Source of the DNA: Patagioenas fasciata
Lineage: Eukaryota > Chordata > Aves > Columbiformes > Columbidae
Length of the DNA: 64,000 nucleotides
Assembly: GCF_037038585.1 (NCBI RefSeq)
Contig: NC_092559.1
Span: forward strand, 8,954,988 to 9,018,987
Direction: 5' to 3'
Shown here: positions 1-14,310 of the stretch, piece after piece
Layout of the letters: each line of letters begins with the position of its first letter
How positions within the stretch are numbered: position 1 is the first letter of the stretch
Program-made: the position numbers and the translations under genes
Notes under the pieces: model-generated
What the model was told of the DNA's origin: nothing
The model's input: only the letters and a program-made list of their open reading frames with translations
The model's database searches: none

Positions 1-3000
1 GGGGACTCCCCCTTGTCACTGGGGCCCATGGTGACGTCCCAGGACCCCCCATTGTCCCCAGGGCCCATTGTGACGTCCCAGGACCCCACATTGTCCCCAG
101 GGCCCATTGTGACACCATGGGGACCCTCCTTGTCACTGGGGACCCATTCTGACACCCTGGGGACCCCCTTTGTCCCCAGGGCCCATTGTGACACTGTCGG
201 GACCCCCCTTGTCCCCAGGGCCTATTATTCCGTCCCGGGACCCCCATTGTCCCCAGGGCCCATTGTGACACCTTGGGGACCCCCCTTGTCACTGGGGACC
301 CATTGTGACACCATGGGAACCACCCCTTGTCCTCAGGCCCCATTGTGACATCCTGGGGACCCCCTTTGTCCCCAGGGCCCATTGTGATGTCCCAGGACCC
401 CACATTGTCCCCAGGGCCCATTGTGACATCCTGGGGAGCCTCTTTGTCCCCAGGGCCCATTGTGACATCCTGGGGACCCCCTTTGTCCCCAGGGCCCATT
501 GTGATGTCCCATGACCCCACATTGTCCCCAGGGCCCATTGTGACGTCCCAGGACCCCCCATTGTCCCCAGGGCCCATTGTGACATCCTGGGGACCTCCCA
601 TTGTCCTCAGTGCCCATTGAGACATCCTGGGGACCCCCTTTGTCACTGGGGACCCATTGTGACATCCCAGGAACCCCATTCTCCCAAGGGCCCATTGTGA
701 CATCCAGGGGACCCCCCTTTGTCTCCAGGACGCATTGTGACACCGTGGGGACCTCATTAGTCCCCGGGGCCCATTGTGACATCCTAGGGACCTCCCTTTG
801 TCCCCAGGGCTCATTGTGGCACCATGGGGACCCCCTTTGTCACTGTGGCACATTGTGATATCCCAGAACCCCACTTTGTCCCCATGGCCCATTTTGACAT
901 CCTGGGGACCCCCTTTCTCCCCAGGGCCCATTGTGACATTCAGGGCACCCCCTTGTCCCCAGGGCCCATTGTGACATCATGGGGACGCCTCTTTGTACCC
1001 AGGGCACATTGTGACATCTTGGGGACCCCCCCTTGTCACTGGGGCCCATGGTGACGTCCCAGGACCCCCATTGTCCCCAGGGCCCATTGTGACATCCTGG
1101 GGATCCCTCCTTGTCCCCAGGGCCCATTGTAGCACCATAGGGGACCGCGTTTGACCCCAGGGCCCATTGTGGCACCATGGCAACCACTTTTGTCCCCAGG
1201 GCCCATTGTGACATTCTAGGACCCCACTTTGTCCCCAGGGCCTATTGTGACACCATGGGGACCCCTCCTTGTCACTGGGGACCCATTGTGACACCATGGG
1301 GACCCCCCCTTGTCCTCAGGACTCATTTTCACATCCTGGGCACCCCCCATTGTCCCCAGGGCCCATTGTGACATCCTGGGGACCCTCATTGTCCCCAGGG
1401 CCCATTGTGACATCCCAGAACCTCCTATTGTCCCCAAGGCCCATTGTGACATCCTGGGGACCCCCATAGTCCCCAGGGCCCATTGTGACATTCCAGGACC
1501 CCCCATTGTCCCCAGGGCCCATTGTGACATCCTCGGCACCCCCTTGTCCGCAGGGCCCATTGTGACATTCAGGGGACCCCTCTTTGTCCCCAGGGCCCAT
1601 TGTGACATCCTGGGGACCCCCCCTTGTCACTGGGGCCCATGGTGACGTCCCAAGACCCCCCATTGTCCCCAGGGCCCATTGTGATATCCTGGGGATCCCT
1701 CATTGTCCCCAGGGCCCATTGTGACATCCCAGAACCTCCTATTGTCCCCAAGGCCCATTGTGACATCCTGGGGACCCCCATAGTCCCCAGGGCCCATTGT
1801 GACATTCCAGGACCCCCCATTGTCCCCAGAGCCCATTGTGACATCCTCGGCACCCCCTTGTCCGCAGGGCCCATTGTGACAATCAGGGGACCCCTCTTTG
1901 TCCCCAGGGCCCATTGTGACATCCTGGGGACCCCCCCTTGTCACTGGGGCCCATGGTGACGTCCCAGGACCCCCCATTGTCCCCAGGGCCCATTGTGACG
2001 TCCCAGGACCCCACATTGTCCCCAGGGCCCATTGTGACACCATGGGGACCCTCCTTGTCACTGGGGACCCATTCCGACACCCTGGGGAGCCCCCCTTGTC
2101 CTCAGGGCCCATTGTGACATTATGGGCACCCCCATTTGTCCCCCGGGACCATTGTAACACCGTGGGGACCCCCTTTGTCCCCAGGGCCCATTGTGACACT
2201 GTGGGGACCCCCCTTGTCCCCAGGGCCTATTATTCCGTCCCGGGACCCCCATTGTCCCCAGGGCCCATTGTGACACCTTGGGGACCCCCCTTGTCACTGG
2301 GGACTTATTGTGACACCATGGGAACCACCCCTTGTCCTCAGGCCCCATTGTGACATCCTGGGGACCCCCTTTGTCCCCAGGGCCCATTGTGATGTCCCAG
2401 GACCCCACATTGTCCCCAGGGCCCATTGTGACATCCTGGGGAGCCTCTTTGTCCCCAGGGCCCATTGTGACATCCTGGGGACCCCCTTTGTCCCCAGGGC
2501 CCATTGTGATGTCCCATGACCCCACATTGTCCCCAGGGCCCATTGTGACGTCCCAGGACCCCCCATTGTCCCCAGGGCCAATTGTGACATCCTGGGGACC
2601 TCCCATTGTCCTCAGTGCCTATTGAGACATCCTGGGGACCCCCTTTGTCACTGGGGACCCATTGTGACATCCCAGGAACCCCATTGTCCCAAGGGCCCAT
2701 TGTGACATCCAGGGGACCCCCCTTTGTCTCCAGGACGCATTGTGACACCGTGGGGACCTCATTAGTCCCCGGGGCCCATTGTGACATCCTAGGGACCTCC
2801 CTTTGTCCCCAGGGCTCATTGTGGCACCATGGGGACCCCCTTTGTCACTGTGGCACATTGTGATATCCCAGAACCCCACTTTGTCCCCATGGCCCATTTT
2901 GACATCCTGGGGACCCCCTTTCTCCCCAGGGGCCATTGTGACATTCAGGGGACCCCCCCTTGTCCCCATGGCCCATTGTAACGTCCCAGGACCCCTCCTT

Positions 3001-4025
3001 GTCCCCAGGGCCCATTGTGACATCATGGGGACCCCCATTTGTCACTGGGGCTCATTGAGACATCGTGGGGACCAATTTTGTCCCCAGGGCCCATTGTGAC
3101 GTCCCAGGTCCTCCCGTTGTCCCCAGGGCCCATTGTGACATTCAGGGGACCCCCCTTTGTCACTGGGGCCCATTGTGACATCCCAGGACCCCCCATTGTC
3201 CCCAGGGCCCATTGTGACATCCTGGGGACCCCTCTTTGTCCCCAGGACCCATTGTGACGTCCCAGGACCCCCCATTGTCCCCAGAGCCCATTGTGACATC
3301 CTGGAGACCCCCTTAGTCTCCAGGGCCCATTGTGATGTCCCAGGACCCCCCATTGTCCCCAGGGTCCATTGTTACATCCTGGGGACCCCCTTGTCCCCAG
3401 GACCCATCGTGACACCATGGGGAGCCTCCCTTGTCCTCAGGGCCCATTGTGACATCCTGGGCACCCCCCTTTGTCCCCCGAGACCATTGTAACACCGTGG
3501 GGACCCCCCTTGTCCCAAGGGCCTATTGTTACGTCCCAGGACCCCCACTGTCCCCAGGGCCCATTGTGACACTTGAGGACGCCCCTTGTCACTGGGGAAC
3601 CATTGTGACACCATGGGGACCACCCCTTGTCCTCAGGGCCTATTGTGAACATCCTGGGGAACCTCCATTGTCCCCAGAGCCCATTGTGAGATCCTGTGGA
3701 GCCCCTTGTCCCCAGGTCCCATTGTGACATCCTGGGGACCCCCTGTATTCCCAGGGCCCATTGTGACGTCCCAGGACCCCACATTGTCCCCAGGGCCCAT
3801 TGTGGCATCCTGGGGACCTCCTTGTCCACAGGACCCATCGTGGCACCGTGGGGACCTCCCTTGTCACTGGGGACCCATTGTGACACCATGGAGACCCCCC
3901 CTTGTCCTCAGGGTCCATTGTGACATCCTGGGCACCCCCCATTGTCCCCAGGACCCATTGTGACATCCTGGCCACCCCCTTGCTCCCAGGGCCCATCGTG
4001 GCACCATAGGGACACCCCCTTTGTC

Positions 4026-7000
4026 CCCAGGGCCCATTGTGGCACCATGGCAACCACTTTTGTCCCCAGGGCCCATTGTGACATTCTAGGACCCCACTTT
4101 GTCCCCAGGGCCTATTGTGACACCATGGGGACCCCTCCTTGTCACTGGGGACCCATTGTGAAACCATGGGGACCCCCCCTTGTCCTCAGGACTCATTTTC
4201 ACATCCTGGGCACCCCCCATTGTCCCCAGGGCCCATTGTGACATCCTGGGGACCCTCATTGTCCCCAGGGCCCATTGTGACATCCCAGAACCTCCTATTG
4301 TCCCCAAGGCCCATTGTGACATCCTGGGGACCCTCATAGTCCCCAGGGCCCATTGTGACATTCCAGGACCCCCCATTGTCCCCAGGGCCCATTGTGACAT
4401 CCTCGGCACCCCCTTGTCCGCAGGGCCCATTGTGACATTCAGGAGACCCCTCTTTGTCCCCAGGGCCCATTGTGACATCCTGGGGGCCCCCCTTGTCACT
4501 GGGGCCCATGGTGACGTCCCAGGACCCCCCATTGTCCCCAGGGCCCATTGTGACATCCTGGGGATCCCTCCTTGTGCCCAGGGCCCATTGTGACGTCCCA
4601 GGACTCCCCATTGTCCCCAGGGCCCATTGTGACATCCTCGGCACCCCCTTGTCCGCAGGGCCCATTGTGACATTCAGGGGACCCCTCTTTGTCCCCAGGG
4701 CCCATTGTGACATCCTGGGGACTCCCCCTTGTCACTGGGGCCCATGGTGACGTCCCAGGACCCCCCATTGTCCCCAGGGCCCATTGTGACGTCCCAGGAC
4801 CCCACATTGTCCCCAGGGCCCATTGTGACACCATGGGGACCCTCCTTGTCACTGGGGACCCATTCTGACACCCTGGGGACCCCCTTTGTCCCCAGGGCCC
4901 ATTGTGACACTGTCGGGACCCCCCTTGTCCCCAGGGCCTATTATTCCGTCCCGGGACCCCCATTGTCTCCAGGGCCCATTGTGACACCTTGGGGACCCCC
5001 CTTGTCACTGGGGACCCATTGTGACACCATGGGAACCACCCCTTGTCCTCAGGCCCCATTGTGACATCCTGGGGACCCCCTTTGTCCCCAGGGCCCATTG
5101 TGATGTCCCAGGACCCCACATTGTCCCCAGGGCCCATTGTGACATCCTGGGGAGCCTCTTTGTCCCCAGGGCCCATTGTGACATCCTGGGGACCCCCTTT
5201 GTCCCCAGGGCCCATTGTGATGTCCCATGACCCCACATTGTCCCCAGGGCCCATTGTGACGTCCCAGGACCCCCCATTGTCCCCAGGGCCCATTGTGACA
5301 TCCTGGGGACCTCCCATTGTCCTCAGTGCCCATTGAGACATCCTGGGGACCCCCTTTGTCACTGGGGACCCATTGTGACATCCCAGGAACCCCATTCTCC
5401 CAAGGGCCCATTGTGACATCCAGGGGACCCCCCTTTGTCTCCAGGACGCATTGTGACACCGTGGGGACCTCATTAGTCCCCGGGGCCCATTGTGACATCC
5501 TAGGGACCTCCCTTTGTCCCCAGGGCTCATTGTGGCACCATGGGGACCCCCTTTGTCACTGTGGCACATTGTGATATCCCAGAACCCCACTTTGTCCCCA
5601 TGGCCCATTTTGACATCCTGGGGACCCCCTTTCTCCCCAGGGCCCATTGTGACATTCAGGGCACCCCCTTGTCCCCAGGGCCCATTGTGACATCATGGGG
5701 ACGCCTCTTTGTACCCAGGGCACATTGTGACATCTTGGGGACCCCCCCTTGTCACTGGGGCCCATGGTGACGTCCCAGGACCCCCATTGTCCCCAGGGCC
5801 CATTGTGACATCCTGGGGATCCCTCCTTGTCCCCAGGGCCCATTGTAGCACCATAGGGGACCGCGTTTGACCCCAGGGCCCATTGTGGCACCATGGCAAC
5901 CACTTTTGTCCCCAGGGCCCATTGTGACATTCTAGGACCCCACTTTGTCCCCAGGGCCTATTGTGACACCATGGGGACCCCTCCTTGTCACTGGGGACCC
6001 ATTGTGAAACCATGGGGACCCCCCCTTGTCCTCAGGACTCATTTTCACATCCTGGGCACCCCCCATTGTCCCCAGGGCCCATTGTGACATCCTGGGGACC
6101 CTCATTGTCCCCAGGGCCCATTGTGACATCCCAGAACCTCCTATTGTCCCCAAGGCCCATTGTGACATCCTGGGGACCCTCATAGTCCCCAGGGCCCATT
6201 GTGACATTCCAGGACCCCCCATTGTCCCCAGGGCCCATTGTGACATCCTCGGCACCCCCTTGTCCGCAGGGCCCATTGTGACATTCAGGAGACCCCTCTT
6301 TGTCCCCAGGGCCCATTGTGACATCCTGGGGGCCCCCCTTGTCACTGGGGCCCATGGTGACGTCCCAGGACCCCCCATTGTCCCCAGGGCCCATTGTGAC
6401 ATCCTGGGGATCCCTCCTTGTGCCCAGGGCCCATTGTGACGTCCCAGGACTCCCCATTGTCCCCAGGGCCCATTGTGACATCCTCGGCACCCCCTTGTCC
6501 GCAGGGCCCATTGTGACATTCAGGGGACCCCTCTTTGTCCCCAGGGCCCATTGTGACATCCTGGGGACTCCCCCTTGTCACTGGGGCCCATGGTGACGTC
6601 CCAGGACCCCCCATTGTCCCCAGGGCCCATTGTGACGTCCCAGGACCCCACATTGTCCCCAGGGCCCATTGTGACACCATGGGGACCCTCCTTGTCACTG
6701 GGGACCCATTCTGACACCCTGGGGACCCCCTTTGTCCCCAGGGCCCATTGTGACACTGTGGGGACCCCCCTTGTCCCCAGGGCCTATTATTCCGTCCCGG
6801 GACCCCCATTGTCCCCAGGGCCCATTGTGACACCTTGGGGACCCCCCTTGTCACTGGGGACCCATTGTGACACCATGGGAACCACCCCTTGTCCTCAGGC
6901 CCCATTGTGACATCCTGGGGACCCCCTTTGTCCCCAGGGCCCATTGTGATGTCCCAGGACCCCACATTGTCCCCAGGGCCCATTGTGACATCCTGGGGAG

Positions 7001-7717
7001 CCTCTTTGTCCCCAGGGCCCATTGTGACATCCTGGGGACCCCCTTTGTCCCCAGGGCCCATTGTGATGTCCCATGACCCCACATTGTCCCCAGGGCCCAT
7101 TGTGACGTCCCAGGACCCCCCATTGTCCCCAGGGCCCATTGTGACATCCTGGGGACCTCCCATTGTCCTCAGTGCCCATTGAGACATCCTGGGGACCCCC
7201 TTTGTCACTGGGGACCCATTGTGACATCCCAGGAACCCCATTCTCCCAAGGGCCCATTGTGACATCCAGGGGACCCCCCTTTGTCTCCAGGACGCATTGT
7301 GACACCGTGGGGACCTCATTAGTCCCCGGGGCCCATTGTGACATCCTAGGGACCTCCCTTTGTCCCCAGGGCTCATTGTGGCACCATGGGGACCCCCTTT
7401 GTCACTGTGGCACATTGTGATATCCCAGAACCCCACTTTGTCCCCATGGCCCATTTTGACATCCTGGGGACCCCCTTTCTCCCCAGGGCCCATTGTGACA
7501 TTCAGGGCACCCCCTTGTCCCCAGGGCCCATTGTGACATCATGGGGACGCCTCTTTGTACCCAGGGCACATTGTGACATCTTGGGGACCCCCCCTTGTCA
7601 CTGGGGCCCATGGTGACGTCCCAGGACCCCCATTGTCCCCAGGGCCCATTGTGACATCCTGGGGATCCCTCCTTGTCCCCAGGGCCCATTGTAGCACCAT
7701 AGGGGACCGCGTTTGAC
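4026..7717 (+). repeat. Tandem duplication of 1846 bp, two copies
   Basis: Positions 4026-5871 and 5872-7717 are near-identical copies. Marker units such as the one holding ATGGCAACCAC recur at 4047 and 5893, exactly 1846 bp apart, and every variant unit in between keeps that offset. Only isolated substitutions were seen: a TCTCC for TCCCC near 4974, and TGTCGGG against TGTGGGG near 4913/6759. A third, partly diverged continuation starts near 7718, where the sequence instead follows the 1.2-3.9 kb region. The high identity means the duplication is recent or that copies are being homogenised. Confidence 0.85.
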
Positions 7718-10100
7718 CCCAGGGCCCATTGTGGCACCATGGCAACCACTTTTGTCCCCAGGGCCCATTGTGACATTCTAGGACCCCACTTTGTCCCCAG
7801 GGCCTATTGTGACACCATGGGGACCCCTCCTTGTCACTGGGGACCCATTGTGACACCATGGGGACCCCCCCTTGTCCTCAGGACTCATTTTCACATCCTG
7901 GGCACCCCCCATTGTCCCCAGGGCCCATTGTGACATCCTGGGGACCCTCATTGTCCCCAGGGCCCATTGTGACATCCCAGAACCTCCTATTGTCCCCAAG
8001 GCCCATTGTGACATCCTGGGGACCCCCATAGTCCCCAGGGCCCATTGTGACATTCCAGGACCCCCCATTGTCCCCAGGGCCCATTGTGACATCCTCGGCA
8101 CCCCCTTGTCCGCAGGGCCCATTGTGACATTCAGGGGACCCCTCTTTGTCCCCAGGGCCCATTGTGACATCCTGGGGACCCCCCCTTGTCACTGGGGCCC
8201 ATGGTGACGTCCCAAGACCCCCCATTGTCCCCAGGGCCCATTGTGATATCCTGGGGATCCCTCATTGTCCCCAGGGCCCATTGTGACATCCCAGAACCTC
8301 CTATTGTCCCCAAGGCCCATTGTGACATCCTGGGGACCCCCATAGTCCCCAGGGCCCATTGTGACATTCCAGGACCCCCCATTGTCCCCAGAGCCCATTG
8401 TGACATCCTCGGCACCCCCTTGTCCGCAGGGCCCATTGTGACAATCAGGGGACCCCTCTTTGTCCCCAGGGCCCATTGTGACATCCTGGGGACCCCCCCT
8501 TGTCACTGGGGCCCATGGTGACGTCCCAGGACCCCCCATTGTCCCCAGGGCCCATTGTGACGTCCCAGGACCCCACATTGTCCCCAGGGCCCATTGTGAC
8601 ACCATGGGGACCCTCCTTGTCACTGGGGACCCATTCCGACACCCTGGGGAGCCCCCCTTGTCCTCAGGGCCCATTGTGACATTATGGGCACCCCCATTTG
8701 TCCCCCGGGACCATTGTAACACCGTGGGGACCCCCTTTGTCCCCAGGGCCCATTGTGACACTGTGGGGACCCCCCTTGTCCCCAGGGCCAATTGTGACAT
8801 CCTGGGGACCTCCCATTGTCCTCAGTGCCTATTGAGACATCCTGGGGACCCCCTTTGTCACTGGGGACCCATTGTGACATCCCAGGAACCCCATTGTCCC
8901 AAGGGACCATTGTGACATCCAGGGGACCCCCCTTTGTCTCCAGGACGCATTGTGACACCGTGGGGACCTCATTAGTCCCCGGGGCCCATTGTGACATCCT
9001 AGGGACCTCCCTTTGTCCCCAGGGCTCATTGTGGCACCATGGGGACCCCCTTTGTCACTGTGGCACATTGTGATATCCCAGAACCCCACTTTGTCCCCAT
9101 GGCCCATTTTGACATCCTGGGGACCCCCTTTCTCCCCAGGGGCCATTGTGACATTCAGGGGACCCCCCCTTGTCCCCATGGCCCATTGTAACGTCCCAGG
9201 ACCCCTCCTTGTCCCCAGGGCCCATTGTGACATCATGGGGACCCCCATTTGTCACTGGGGCTCATTGAGACATCGTGGGGACCAATTTTGTCCCCAGGGC
9301 CCATTGTGACGTCCCAGGTCCTCCCGTTGTCCCCAGGGCCCATTGTGACATTCAGGGGACCCCCCTTTGTCACTGGGGCCCATTGTGACATCCCAGGACC
9401 CCCCATTGTCCCCAGGGCCCATTGTGACATCCTGGGGACCCCTCTTTGTCCCCAGGACCCATTGTGACGTCCCAGGACCCCCCATTGTCCCCAGAGCCCA
9501 TTGTGACATCCTGGAGACCCCCTTAGTCTCCAGGGCCCATTGTGATGTCCCAGGACCCCCCATTGTCCCCAGGGTCCATTGTTACATCCTGGGGACCCCC
9601 TTGTCCCCAGGACCCATCGTGACACCATGGGGAGCCTCCCTTGTCCTCAGGGCCCATTGTGACATCCTGGGCACCCCCCTTTGTCCCCCGAGACCATTGT
9701 AACACCGTGGGGACCCCCCTTGTCCCAAGGGCCTATTGTTACGTCCCAGGACCCCCACTGTCCCCAGGGCCCATTGTGACACTTGAGGACGCCCCTTGTC
9801 ACTGGGGAACCATTGTGACACCATGGGGACCACCCCTTGTCCTCAGGGCCTATTGTGAACATCCTGGGGAACCTCCATTGTCCCCAGAGCCCATTGTGAG
9901 ATCCTGTGGAGCCCCTTGTCCCCAGGTCCCATTGTGACATCCTGGGGACCCCCTGTATTCCCAGGGCCCATTGTGACGTCCCAGGACCCCACATTGTCCC
10001 CAGGGCCCATTGTGGCATCCTGGGGACCTCCTTGTCCACAGGACCCATCGTGGCACCGTGGGGACCTCCCTTGTCACTGGAGACCCATTGTGACACCATG
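7718..10100 (+). repeat. Second copy of the 1.16-3.9 kb higher-order segment
   Basis: The order of variant units from 7739 to about 8770 matches 1177-2208 at a constant offset of 6562. From about 8829 to 10099 it matches 2619-3889 at an offset of 6210. The 352-bp change in offset corresponds to nine units lost from this copy (or gained in the other) near 8775. A change of exactly nine 39-bp units plus one base suggests unequal exchange between units. Confidence 0.8.
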
Positions 10101-12345
10101 GGGACCTCCCATTGTCCTCAGGGCCCATTGAGACATCCTGGGGACCCCCTTTGTCACTGGGGACCCATTGTGACATCCCAGGAACCCCATTGTGCAAAGG
10201 GCCCATTGTGACATCCTGGGGACCCCCCTTTGTCTCCAGGACGCATTGTGACACCGTGGGGACCTCATTAGTCCCCAGGGCCCATTGTGACATCCTAGGG
10301 ACCTCCCTTTGTCCCCAGGGCTCATTGTGGCTCCATGGAGACCCCCCCTTGACACTGGGGACCCATTGTGACACCATGGAGACCCCCCCTTGTCCTCAGG
10401 GTCCATTGTGACATCCTGGGCACCCCCCATTGTCCCCAGGACCCATTGTGACATCCTGGCCACCCCCTTGCTCCCAGGGCCCATCGTGGCACCATGGGGA
10501 CACCCCCTTTGTCCCCAGGGCCCATTGTAGCACCATGGGGACCGCGTTTGACCCCAGGGCCCATTGTGGCACCATGGCAACCACTTTTGTCCCCAGGGCC
10601 CATTGTGACATTCTAGGACCCCACTTTGTCCCCAGGGCCTATTGTGACACCATGGGGACCCCTCCTTGTCACTGGGGACCCATTGTGACACCATGGGGAC
10701 CCCCCCCTTGTCCTCAGGACTCATTTTCACATCCTGGGCACCCCCCATTGTCCCCAGGGCCCATTGTGACATCCTGGGGACCCTCATTGTCCCCAGGGCC
10801 CATTGTGACATCCCAGAACCTCCTATTGTCCCCAAGGCCCATTGTGACATCCTGGGGACCCCCATAGTCCCCAGGGCCCATTGTGACATTCCAGGACCCC
10901 CCATTGTCCCCAGGGCCCATTGTGACATCCTCGGCACCCCCTTGTCCGCAGGGCCCATTGTGACATTCAGGGGACCCCTCTTTGTCCCCAGGGCCCATTG
11001 TGACATCCTGGGGACCCCCCCTTGTCAGTGGGGCCCATGGTGACGTCCCAAGACCCCCCATTGTCCCCAGGGCCCATTGTGACATCCTGGGGATCCCTCA
11101 TTGTCCCCAGGGCCCATTGTGACATCCCAGAACCTCCTATTGTCCCCAAGGCCCATTGTGACATCCTGGGGACCCCCATAGTCCCCAGGGCCCATTGTGA
11201 CATTCCAGGACCCCCCATTGTCCCCAGGGCCCATTGTGACATCCTCGGCACCCCCTTGTCCGCAGGGCCCATTGTGACATTCAGGGGACCCCTCTTTGTC
11301 CCCAGGGCCCATTGTGACATCCTGGGGACCCCCCCTTGTCACTGGGGCCCATGGTGACGTCCCAGGACCCCCCATTGTCCCCAGGGCCCATTGTGACATC
11401 CTGGGGATCCCTCCTTGTGCCCAGGGCCCATTGTGACGTCCCAGGACTCCCAATTCTCCCCAGGGCCCATTGTGACATTCAGGGCACCCCCTTGTCCCCA
11501 GGGCCCATTGTAACATTCCGGGGACGTCTCTTTGTACCCAGGGCACATTGTGACATCTTGGGGACCCCCCCTTGTCACTGGGGCCCATTGTGACGTCCCA
11601 GGACTCCCATTGTCCCCAGGGCCCATTGTGACATCCTGGGGATCCCTCCTTGTCCCCAGGGCCCATTGTGACGTCCCAGGACCCCACATTGTGCCCCAGG
11701 ACCCATTGTGACATTCAGGGGACCCCCTTTGTCACTGGGGCCCATTGTGACATCCCAGGACCCCACATTGTCCCCAGGACCCATTGTGACATCCTGGGGA
11801 CCCCACTTGTCCCCAGGACCCATTGTGACACTATGGGGACCCCTCCTTGTTCCCAGGGCCCATTGTCACACCGTGGGTACCACCCTTGTCCGCAGGGCTC
11901 ATTGTGACATCCCAGGACCCCCCATTGTCCCCAGGGCCCATTGTGACATTCAGGGGACCCCTCTTTGTCCCCAGGGCCCATTGTGACATCCTGGGGACCC
12001 CCTCTTGTCCCCAGGGCCCATTGTGATGTCCCAGGACCCCCCATTGTCCCCAGGGCCCATTGTGACATTCAGGGGACCCCCTTTGTCACTGGGGCCCATT
12101 GTGACATCCCAGGACCCCACATTGTCCCCAGGGCCCATTGTGACATCCTGGGGACCCCTCTTTGTCCTAAGGACCCAGTGTGACGTCCCAGGACCCCGCA
12201 TTGTCCCCAGAGCCCATTGTGACATCCTGGAGACCCCCGTTTTCCCCAGGACCCATTGTGACGTCCCAGGGCCCCCCATTCTCCCCAGGGTTCATTGTTA
12301 CATCCTGGGGACCCCCTTGTCCCCAGGACCCATCGTGACACCATG

Positions 12346-14310
12346 GGGACCCTCCTTGTCACTGGGGACCCATTGTGACACCATGGGGACCCCCCATTGT
12401 CCCCAGGGCCCATTGTGACGTCCCAGGACCCCACATTGTCCCCAGGGCCCATTGTGACACCATGGGGACCCTCCTTGTCACTGGGGACCCATTCTGACAC
12501 CCTGGGGACCCCCTTTGTCCCCAGGGCCCATTGTGACACTGTCGGGACCCCCCTTGTCCCCAGGGCCTATTATTCCGTCCCGGGACCCCCATTGTCCCCA
12601 GGGCCCATTGTGACACCTTGGGGACCCCCCTTGTCACTGGGGACCCATTGTGACACCATGGGAACCACCCCTTGTCCTCAGGCCCCATTGTGACATCCTG
12701 GGGACCCCCTTTGTCCCCAGGGCCCATTGTGATGTCCCAGGACCCCACATTGTCCCCAGGGCCCATTGTGACATCCTGGGGAGCCTCTTTGTCCCCAGGG
12801 CCCATTGTGACATCCTGGGGACCCCCTTTGTCCCCAGGGCCCATTGTGATGTCCCATGACCCCACATTGTCCCCAGGGCCCATTGTGACGTCCCAGGACC
12901 CCCCATTGTCCCCAGGGCCCATTGTGACATCCTGGGGACCTCCCATTGTCCTCAGTGCCCATTGAGACATCCTGGGGACCCCCTTTGTCACTGGGGACCC
13001 ATTGTGACATCCCAGGAACCCCATTCTCCCAAGGGCCCATTGTGACATCCAGGGGACCCCCCTTTGTCTCCAGGACGCATTGTGACACCGTGGGGACCTC
13101 ATTAGTCCCCGGGGCCCATTGTGACATCCTAGGGACCTCCCTTTGTCCCCAGGGCTCATTGTGGCACCATGGGGACCCCCTTTGTCACTGTGGCACATTG
13201 TGATATCCCAGAACCCCACTTTGTCCCCATGGCCCATTTTGACATCCTGGGGACCCCCTTTCTCCCCAGGGCCCATTGTGACATTCAGGGCACCCCCTTG
13301 TCCCCAGGGCCCATTGTGACATCATGGGGACGCCTCTTTGTACCCAGGGCACATTGTGACATCTTGGGGACCCCCCCTTGTCACTGGGGCCCATGGTGAC
13401 GTCCCAGGACCCCCATTGTCCCCAGGGCCCATTGTGACATCCTGGGGATCCCTCCTTGTCCCCAGGGCCCATTGTAGCACCATAGGGGACCGCGTTTGAC
13501 CCCAGGGCCCATTGTGGCACCATGGCAACCACTTTTGTCCCCAGGGCCCATTGTGACATTCTAGGACCCCACTTTGTCCCCAGGGCCTATTGTGACACCA
13601 TGGGGACCCCTCCTTGTCACTGGGGACCCATTGTGACACCATGGGGACCCCCCCTTGTCCTCAGGACTCATTTTCACATCCTGGGCACCCCCCATTGTCC
13701 CCAGGGCCCATTGTGACATCCTGGGGACCCTCATTGTCCCCAGGGCCCATTGTGACATCCCAGAACCTCCTATTGTCCCCAAGGCCCATTGTGACATCCT
13801 GGGGACCCCCATAGTCCCCAGGGCCCATTGTGACATTCCAGGACCCCCCATTGTCCCCAGGGCCCATTGTGACATCCTCGGCACCCCCTTGTCCGCAGGG
13901 CCCATTGTGACATTCAGGGGACCCCTCTTTGTCCCCAGGGCCCATTGTGACATCCTGGGGACCCCCCCTTGTCACTGGGGCCCATGGTGACGTCCCAAGA
14001 CCCCCCATTGTCCCCAGGGCCCATTGTGACATCCTGGGGATCCCTCATTGTCCCCAGGGCCCATTGTGACATCCCAGAACCTCCTATTGTCCCCAAGGCC
14101 CATTGTGACATCCTGGGGACCCCCATAGTCCCCAGGGCCCATTGTGACATTCCAGGACCCCCCATTGTCCCCAGAGCCCATTGTGACATCCTCGGCACCC
14201 CCTTGTCCGCAGGGCCCATTGTGACAATCAGGGGACCCCTCTTTGTCCCCAGGGCCCATTGTGACATCCTGGGGACCCCCCCTTGTCACTGGGGCCCATG
14301 GTGACGTCCC
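12346..14310 (+). repeat. Third copy of the 1-1.96 kb higher-order segment
   Basis: Marker units between 289 and about 1960 recur here at a constant offset of 12345, including the ATGGCAACCAC unit (13522) and the run of CATTTTCACATCC-type variants. From about 12397 the copy also repeats the start of the window. Together with the copies at 4.7, 6.6 and 7.7 kb this shows a higher-order repeat built from tens of Sat39 units. Confidence 0.8.
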
